55,378 nucleotides of DNA, taken from positions 1 to 55,378 of the forward strand of contig JAPTJF010000420.1 in assembly GCA_029339195.1 (NCBI GenBank), in the 5' to 3' direction. The notes under the pieces were generated by a model. That model was not told the DNA's origin and searched no databases. It saw nothing but the letters and a program-made list of their open reading frames with translations. The DNA comes from Micractinium sp. NFX-FRZ. Taxonomy: Eukaryota; Chlorophyta; Trebouxiophyceae; Chlorellales; Chlorellaceae. Of this stretch, positions 48,595 through 55,378 are shown piece after piece (the first letter of the stretch is position 1; every line of letters starts with the position of its first letter). The translations under genes and the position numbers were made by a program.

Positions 48595-50442
48595 ATGGCT
48601 GCCTACGACCTGCCAACCAGCGTGCTCCTGCTGGTGGTGGTGCTGTTCACCGTAGCATTCTTTGTGCTAGAGTCATGGTGGGAGTCCTTTCTGGAGAACG
48701 TCGTTCCCCTGCTGTTTGTGGGCGCATTCATCCTCATGGCGGTGGGCTGGGGCGCGCTAGAAGGCAGCAACGGCGCCAGGGGCAATGGCCGGCGCCCTGC
48801 AAGGGGGCCCAGCCAAGTGGTCGCCGGGCAGAGGCGGCGGCAGCAGCAGCCCCGACGCCGCGGCAGCGGGCGGCAGCTGCTTGAAGGACCAGAGGAGGAG
48901 GGCGGCCTGGTCAGGGTGGACAGCGGCAGCAGCAGCCTGGGCAGCAGGGGCGGCAGCCCGGGCGCCAGCGCCCATGCGCTCGCCCAATCGGCCAACACCA
49001 GCCTGGCGCTGACCGCGGAAGGTGGGTGCCCTGCTTGAGGCGCTGCATGATATAGGGTGGGAAGTGCGGCGCATTGTTTAGGAGATGGGCAGCGATGCTT
49101 GGGAGCAAGCCCGCCCATCTCCTTGGCCCCGCAGCAGCTTCAATGTAGCTGCCTCCAACACCGCCCAAGCATGGTTGCCCCCTCTGCCCTCCCCTGCACA
49201 GGCGTCAGCTTCCAGTGCACCAAGCCATTTGGATGCGGCTTCCGACACACGTGCGCCGACGCCCGCCGCAGCTGGATGCACTGCGACCAGCACGGCCGCC
49301 ACTCAGCACCCGCCGATGGCATGTGAGCGGGCAGGGCAGGGGCTCCTGACGTCGCCGTTGAATGGCAGGAAGGCGTTCTGCTCTCATTCGGGTGCAAGAG
49401 GTGGCGCCTTGCGTATGCAGTGCGATGAACGGGGGTGCGATGGCACATTCCGTGCTCCCAAACCATGACAGGGGCAGGAGAGGCTGCTGCCCCCTTGCCC
49501 GGTCCACCTTCATGCTGACGAGCGACCATGAGCGCTGTGTGGTATCATGTGCGCTGCCCCTCCCCGCAGCGTGTGGCGCGAGGTGGTGCCCGAGGGGGAG
49601 GCATATGCCGGGGATCACCGCCTCTTCCTGTCCTGGGGCGGACGGGTGCTGGACGTCACCGAGATGGGGCGCTGCCGCGGCTGGGATGGGCAGCTCACTG
49701 CAGAGGTGCGTGTGCTGTGCACGCTGCTGCCGCGCTGTGGTATGGTGTGTTGCGCTGTGCTGTGCTGTTTGTGTCGTTGTTGTGCTGTGCTGTGCTGTGC
49801 TGTGCTGTGTCGCCGGGCAAGCCTGCCGGGCAAGCCTGCCGGGCAAGCCTGCTGAGAGCATGCACATGTTCGACGGCAGCTGGCACTCCTGCGCATGTGC
49901 TCCCTGCGCTGCACCCGTTAGTCCAGCCTGGCCCACGCGCATCTTCCTGCCTCACTCCCTGCTCTCATATGCCACTGCCCCCCTGGCACGTGCCTTTTCC
50001 CGGCAGGTGACGTCCCTGCTGGGCCGCGGGCAGCGCTCGGCAGGCATGTGCAGCATGAGCTCCCAGTTCCCGCGCCTGGAGGTGGGCGGGTGAAGTTGGG
50101 TGGGCAGTTGAAGCGTGTGGGTGCAGAGGGGAAGAACGTTGGCAGCCCTTGGCATTACCAGGGTGCCGGGTCCTAGGTCTTGGGCCACCCTGTCTGCCTG
50201 CCCATTCCGGTTCCCGTCTTCTGGCCCCGGCCAAACTGCTGCTCACCTGCCACCTGCGCCGTTGCCCTGCCCCAACCCTCCCCGCCCTGCAGAAGTATGT
50301 TGAGGTGGCACCCATGGACCCGCATGCGGTGGAGGCGGGCCAGAAGCTGTGGGTCAAGTTTGAGCGCTGGATGGATCGCAAGAAGCGGGCGGGGGCCCCG
50401 CCTCGGGCCATCACCGCGGCGGCACCTGCGCCGCCCACCTGA
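48595..50442 (+). CDS. Two-TM membrane protein with Cys-rich domain, unknown function, 302 aa
   Basis: The five exons are 48595-49021, 49202-49322, 49570-49705, 50007-50081 and 50293-50442, total 909 nt. The start is the ATG at 48595; the frame stays open upstream but without an ATG nearby. Two hydrophobic helices occupy residues about 9-27 and 36-54, joined by ESWWESFLEN. A long basic and Ser/Gly-rich linker follows. Then comes a compact Cys/His-rich segment (SFQCTKPFGCGFRHTC, SWMHCDQHGRH), a possible metal-binding knuckle, and a conserved-looking block (VWREVVPEGEAYAGDHRLF, SWGGRVLDVTEMGRCRGWDG). The C-terminal exon has HAVEAGQKLWVKFERWMDRKKR. I do not recognise the family. Confidence 0.65.
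49746..49852 (+). repeat. Simple and 13-bp tandem repeats in intron 3 of the two-TM gene
   Basis: A run of tgtgc/tgctg units (49746-49806) is followed by three copies of the 13-mer cgggcaagcctgc at 49814, 49827 and 49840. It lies in the intron 49706-50006. Confidence 0.8.
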
Positions 50443-50735
50443 GGCATTTGGCGGCGGCGGGCATATGCCAGCTGGCAACCCTCTTTGCTCTGCTCTGATT
50501 TCGCTGTTGCATATGTACTGATCTGCACAAGCAAGGAACATGCCCTTGTACCTCTCATGATGTAGCCATTGTAGCCATTGGCTCCTTCCGCCGCCCGCCA
50601 GCTGTCGACATCAGCCGCCCCCAGCAGTGCTGGCAGCACTCGCATGAAAGCAGCTCCGCTGCCCGGCGCTCCGCTGTCCAACACACCTGCTCCCAGCCAA
50701 CTCAGTCCTTATAACAGAGAAGCAAAGCTTTGCGA
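50443..50735. promoter_or_regulatory. Short intergenic region before the 5'-nucleotidase gene
   Basis: These 293 bp lie between two plus-strand genes. They should contain the 3' end of the two-TM transcript and the nucleotidase promoter. No clear TGTAA is seen; nothing else recognised. Confidence 0.4.
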
Positions 50736-53700
50736 ATGTCCAGGACGCGACTTCTGCCGTTGCTGCTCCTCGCGGCCCTGGCGGGCTCTCGAGCGGCGGA
50801 GCAAGTTACAATCCAGCTGCTTCACATCAATGACAACCGTGCGTGGTACAATGCCTGGCAGATACTGCGGGTGCCGCTGTCCCGGCAGCTGCCGCCGCCG
50901 CCCAGCGGTGCGTCGTCACAGCCTGGCGGGCCTGATGCCGTTGCACCCTCCCCCGCCTGTGTCCCTCTCTGCAGACGCCCGCTTCGACCCAGCTGACGCC
51001 AATTTCGGCACGCAGTGCACCGGTGACCAGGCAGCCGCCTGCTTTGGCGGCTTTGCCAGGCTGTCCACCGCCATCAGCGAGCGCAAGGCGGCGGCCGCCC
51101 GGCAGGGCATCGACACGCTCGTCCTGCACGCCGGCGACCAATACACCGGCAGCTTGTGTAAGTGCCTTGGGTGCATGCATGCTGCTTTCGCTCTCTCGGT
51201 TCCACCCTGGCCTTCCCAGCTGCCTGTCCGCCCCACCCGGCACACCTGGACCGCCCGCTGGCCACCACCCCCGCCTCCCTGGCCTGCCGGCCTGCAGGGG
51301 ATGCGGTGTATACCAAGAACGGCATCCAAATCGCCCCCTACTTCCTGGAGCAGCTGGGGGTGCAGGCCTTCGTGAGTGGGCAGCAGTCGCCCAGCAGATA
51401 TCATGCATGGGCGGCGGCAGGGGCCTGCGCACACCTGCATGGGCACGGCCCTGCTGCTGCACCGCCCCTGCCTGACCCTCGCGCTTGTTTCCCCCCGCCT
51501 CGTGTGCAGACGGTGAGCGGTACACGACGAGGAAGAGGACGTCGGCTTGGCAGGGAGCAGGGCGGGCGGATGGTGCTGATGGCTGCCTGTTTGCCCCCTC
51601 TGGTTGCATTGCATTGGTGCCTGGTGCATGCCGCGCACTGCGTCCACTCTCTGTGCAACGTTTCCCCCGTTCTGTTCAGGTCGGGAATCACGAGTTCGAT
51701 TATGGGGCCACGGGAGATGCAGGGTTGGAGGGTTTCGCGCAGAACGTGAGCGGCGCGTTCCCCATCCTGTCCTGCAACCTGGACATCAGCGGCGAGCCGG
51801 CGCTGGAGGGCCTGCTGGAGCGGTACACCCTGGTCGACCTGCAGTACAGCAACCTCACCGTGGGCATTGTGGGCCTGACATCCTCGGAGACCCCCGCCAC
51901 CAGCAACCCAGGTGCCGGCGGTGCCATGGATGTGTTTCTGGGCTGGGCAGCTGGCATGCGGTGGCGCCCGCCGCAACCGCGCCAGCGCCGTGGGTGCAGG
52001 CAGTGGTTGGAGCCTGCCGCATGCCACAAATGTAACTTCAAAGCGCCTCATTCCTTGACGTTGGCCCTCCAAGTCAACACTGCCCTGATTACCTGCCCCC
52101 CGCAGGACCCAACGTCAAGTTCCTGCCCTACAACGAGTCGCTGCCCGGTTGCGTGGCCGACGCGCGGGCAGCGGGCGCGGACTTTATCATTGCCCTCACG
52201 CACATTGGCTTTGACGATGACAAGGCTCTCGCAGGCGACGCGGCAGCTGCGGGGGTGGACCTCATCGTGGGTGAGCGAGGGGAGGGGCTGGCGGGGGTTG
52301 AAGTCAGGGCATCAGGCAGGGGCAGGGGGTGCAGCGGTCCGCATGTGCAGGCCTGGGCGGGCTGTCAGGGGAGATTGGGGTGGGCTGGGTACGTAGAGGC
52401 AGGAATGGTGCCCGAGGTGGGGCAGGGCTGCTTGAAACCCGATAAGTAGACCAGGTTGCTACGTGGGCGTGCTTGTGCAGTCCTTGGAGCTCGTCCATAG
52501 CTTGCCTGCCGATGTGCGCGCCTGCCCCTTCCTCTCCCTACCCCCGTGCAGGCGGGCACAGCCACACGCTGCTCTACGGCGCCCCTCCGGCTGTGACAGA
52601 GCCCCAGGTCGGCACCCAGCCGCCCGCCATCCTGGTGTCGCCGCCCAAGAATGAGAGCACTGTGGCGCAGGGGCCGTATGCCACGCTGGTGAACAACCCA
52701 GCCAGCGGGAAGACCATCCCCGTGGTGCAGGCGCTCTACGCCTCGCGGTGAGCTGCTGAGCTGGCTGAGTCGGCTGCTGAGCTCTGTGTGCTGAGCTGGC
52801 TGCCGGCGCTGTTATGTGCTGTGCTGTGCTGGTGTGCACTCTTGCACTCTACCTAGCAGCTATGCTTGCTGACCGCAGCACGTGCTATGGCATGCCGCTG
52901 ACCCGTGCCTCACTTCCATGCTCCTCCCCACAAGCAGGTACCTGGGTGTGCTGAACACGACGTGGGAGGTGGGCAGCGGGCTGGTGTCGTACAGCGGCCA
53001 GCCGGTGCTGCTGGGAGGCGCCAACTCCACCAACCCTGTGGCAGGTGGGCAGGCTCCTCCTGCTGGCTGCCCATGTGCAGCTGCCTGCCAGATGGACAGC
53101 AATATGTATTGCCACAACCTCGTGCCAGCCCGTCGCCTGCCGGGTGCCCGCCGCCCGCCTGTCCGCTCATCTCCCTGGCCGCTTCCTGTGCCCCGCCCTC
53201 TGCACCGGCTGCCCCGTGCTCCCTCCCCCAGCATGCTCCACTCCACCCCTCCTCCCCCGACCCTGTGTGTTACTCTCCCTTCCACACTGTCTCTTCCCCT
53301 CCCTGCAGACGACCCCGCCATTGTGGCCGCCCTCGACGTGCTGCGCGGCCCCATCGACGAATACAACAACCAGTTTGTGGGCACGGCTGCGGTGGACTTG
53401 GAGGGAGACAGGGGGGCAGTGCGCAATGGGGAGACGAACCTGGGTGACCTGGCCTGCCTGGCGCTGTACCAGTTCACGGCCAACAGCACGGGCCTGCTGG
53501 CCGACAACCCCGACAAGCCGCCGGTGTGCCTCATCAACGGCGGCAGCATCCGGTGAGCGGTGGTTGGGCTGTGCGGCTGGGTCGGTTGAAACAGACAAAG
53601 AACTGGCCACAGCCCGAGGGTGTGATTGGAGGAAAACAGCAGGAGATCAAGCCATTGGCGGGGTCGGTTGACAGGCTGGTGCAGAGGTGGCGACAGCTGC

Positions 53701-54926
53701 AGCTGCGCAGCAATGCCCCTGACCGCACCTCTTCTGACCCCACCTCGCCTGCCCCCGCCTGCCCTGCCTGCCCCTGCCCGCAGCGCCAGCATCTTTGCAG
53801 GCAATGTGACCCAGGGTGCCATCACCGCCGTCTTCCCCTTTGGCAACTACATGGTGGCCAAGCTGGTGGATGGGCCCACACTGGTGGCAGCCCTGAACAG
53901 CGGCCTCAGCGGGTGGACGGGCAACGACTCGGCAGAGGGGCGCTTCCCGCAGGTGCCGCTGCTGCCTGCCTGCCTGCCTGCCTGCCTGTGCTGCGGATAT
54001 GCTGCGCCTAAGCTGTGGCTCAGCCGGCGCTATGCTGCGGATATGCTGTGGTTTAGCTGCTGCCTCGTTGAATGGCTGCGTTGTGCTGCTGCACCCGCTG
54101 CAACGGCAGCTGTTGCCGGGGCTGCACCACCGCTCATCGCTGCACTGCATGAGTTGTGCCCCCTGCTCCCCTGGGCCGGCCTGCTGGCGGATCCCTCAGC
54201 GTCCTGACCTGCCACCCTCCTTGCCCTCCCTGCAGGTGGGCGGCATGCGCCTTGCCTTTGACCCCAGCCGTCCGTTGACTCACGCCTGGTGGGCGCCGAG
54301 GTGATGGTCAACGGCACCGCCACCCCGCTGGAGTCGTACACTGGCAGCCTGATCCTGTTGACCACCGACTACGTGGCGGGAGGCGGCGATTTGTGAGTAG
54401 GGTGGGAGAGGGAGGGTGGGGGTGCTCAGGCCTTGCATAGCGTGGTGGTGCTGAGGCACTGCCTGGCAAGCTTGGCACGCTGGCAGGCGAGCCGCGGCGC
54501 TTGCCGCCAGCGACACGCCTGTGCAGTGCATGCGCGAGGCCAGGCCTGCTGCTGCCCCACGGCTTTGCACGCTGCTGCATCCTCGTCACTCACTCCCGCC
54601 GCGTATTTCGCTCACCCCACCCGCTCCCCCTCCCTGCCTGCAGCTATACAATGCTCAAGGAGGAGCCGGTCGCCTACGACTCCTCCACACCCTTGGACGT
54701 CCTGATCGCGGACTATTTTGAGCAGTCCTCCCCAGTCAACATCACCACAGATGGGCGCATCGCCAACTGTGCAGACTCACCCAGCGAGCCGCTGTGCAGT
54801 GGTGCAGCAGGGGCCCCGGTGGGGGGAGCGGGGCCACCGCCCTCCGGGGCGGCGGGGCAGCGGCAGGCAGGGACAGCTGTGGGCCTGCTCCTAGCGGCGC
54901 TGGCGGCGTCGGTGCTGCTGCTTTGA
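50736..54926 (+). CDS. 5'-nucleotidase/UshA-family metallophosphoesterase, GPI-anchored type, about 638 aa, with an apparent 1-nt frameshift
   Basis: Proposed exons are 50736-50838, 50975-51157, 51298-51371, 51510-51512, 51680-51911, 52106-52270, 52552-52747, 52938-53044, 53309-53552, 53784-53952, 54236-54392 and 54644-54926. A signal peptide covers residues 1-21. The catalytic domain has HINDNHARFD, LHAGDQYTGS, GNHEFDYG, ALTHIGFDDD and GGHSHTLLYG, giving the full set of metal ligands. The substrate-binding domain has VRNGETNLGDLACLA, CLINGGSIRASI, VFPFGNYMV and FPQVGGMRLAFDPS. In exon 54236-54392 the frame must shift by one base near 54268-54272 to reach VGAEVMVNG and TTDYVAGGGDF. The 3-nt exon at 51510 supplies the Thr before VGNHEFDYG. 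The C-terminus (GTAVGLLLAALAASVLLL after a Gly/Ala/Pro linker) looks like a GPI-anchor signal. It would release phosphate from nucleotides outside the cell, for phosphate or nucleoside scavenging. Confidence 0.87.
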
Positions 54927-55378
54927 GGAGACTGCATGAGCTGCGTGTGAGTGCTGAGTAGAAATTGTTTACGGACAGAGCGGCTATTTCTACTGCGTGT
55001 ACTGGCCACATCTGTGCCAGGCGCGTTCATACAGCAGCTGATGGTGGCTGTTTCATATACTATTGCTAGCAGCGCAACCGTGTACGGTGTAAGCGGGCAC
55101 ACCAATAGACAGCTGGTGGTCGCTGACCAAATGCACCATACCGCTGAGGCAGAAGCCAGAAAGGAGGGCTTAACGCACTGCATCGTGACCGGCCAAGGTG
55201 CAACCGCCCCTTCTCTACTTGTCATTTAGACGGAGTCAAAAGCCGTGGCCTGTGGCCCATCTTATTTGAGAGTTGAGGCACAGGTGCTTCCACAACCTGC
55301 TTTCACTACGAACACCAGTGGTGCTGAAATGGCACCGGTATGCACTGAACAGCGCTGAAGCACACTGAACTGCCCGAA
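54927..55378 (+). other. 3' flank of the 5'-nucleotidase gene
   Basis: Non-coding by eye, and less GC-rich than the genes. It holds a TGTAA at 55088-55092. The window ends before any further gene is seen. Confidence 0.5.
55088..55092 (+). terminator. Candidate poly(A) signal of the 5'-nucleotidase gene
   Basis: TGTAA, about 160 nt after the stop at 54926, a usual spacing for green algae. Confidence 0.6.

Noticed and set aside
54236..54315. A 31-nt intron (gt at 54271, ag at 54300) to explain the nucleotidase frameshift
   Set aside because: It is far shorter than all other introns here and would remove conserved residues. A missing base is simpler.

Overview
The window looks like nuclear DNA of a green alga, most likely a Chlorella-type trebouxiophyte. 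It is GC-rich. Its genes are split into many short exons with GT-AG introns, donors are mostly gtgag/gtggg/gtgcg, and acceptors are mostly ctgcag. TGTAA motifs, the usual green-algal poly(A) signal, sit downstream of several stops. There is no sign of prokaryotic, organellar or viral sequence. I found 16 protein-coding genes and reconstructed them by joining exons in phase; every model is in frame end to end except the last. No RNA gene or intact transposon was recognised. Models come from reading alone, with no transcript or database search.

Layout. 155-3847 (+): coiled-coil protein of unknown function. 4576-6019 (-) and 7363-8699 (-): two tandemly duplicated Armadillo-repeat/MYND zinc-finger genes with a duplicated 3' flank. 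9596-11921 (-): nine-exon NAD(P)-binding atypical SDR, sharing a 161-bp divergent promoter with 12083-12901 (+), a thioredoxin-like protein with a possible myristoylation signal. 13645-17686 (-): 26S proteasome ATPase RPT4. 18691-22496 (-): secreted or membrane-anchored polysaccharide (chitin) deacetylase. 22878-25883 (+): F-box/LRR/ankyrin protein. 26805-29073 (-): Gln-rich coiled-coil protein with a 9-residue repeat. 30281-33515 (-): PP2C phosphatase. 34462-36826 (-): proteasome lid subunit RPN12. 37186-43484 (+): a 951-residue membrane J-protein with an N-terminal PIH1 CS-like domain and a C-terminal Jiv90 domain. 43761-45214 (-): GNAT acetyltransferase. 45676-47724 (+): TMX-like ER membrane thioredoxin-fold protein. 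48595-50442 (+): two-TM Cys-rich protein of unknown function. 50736-54926 (+): GPI-anchored-type 5'-nucleotidase with a one-base frameshift.

How the genes relate. These are independent eukaryotic genes, not an operon. Many concern protein turnover or folding (RPT4, RPN12, F-box protein, J-protein, two thioredoxin folds), but that may be chance. The most unusual items are the CS-like/J/Jiv90 fusion, the duplicated ARM-MYND pair whose 3' ends are far more alike than their bodies, and an apparent 3-nt microexon plus a frameshift in the 5'-nucleotidase.
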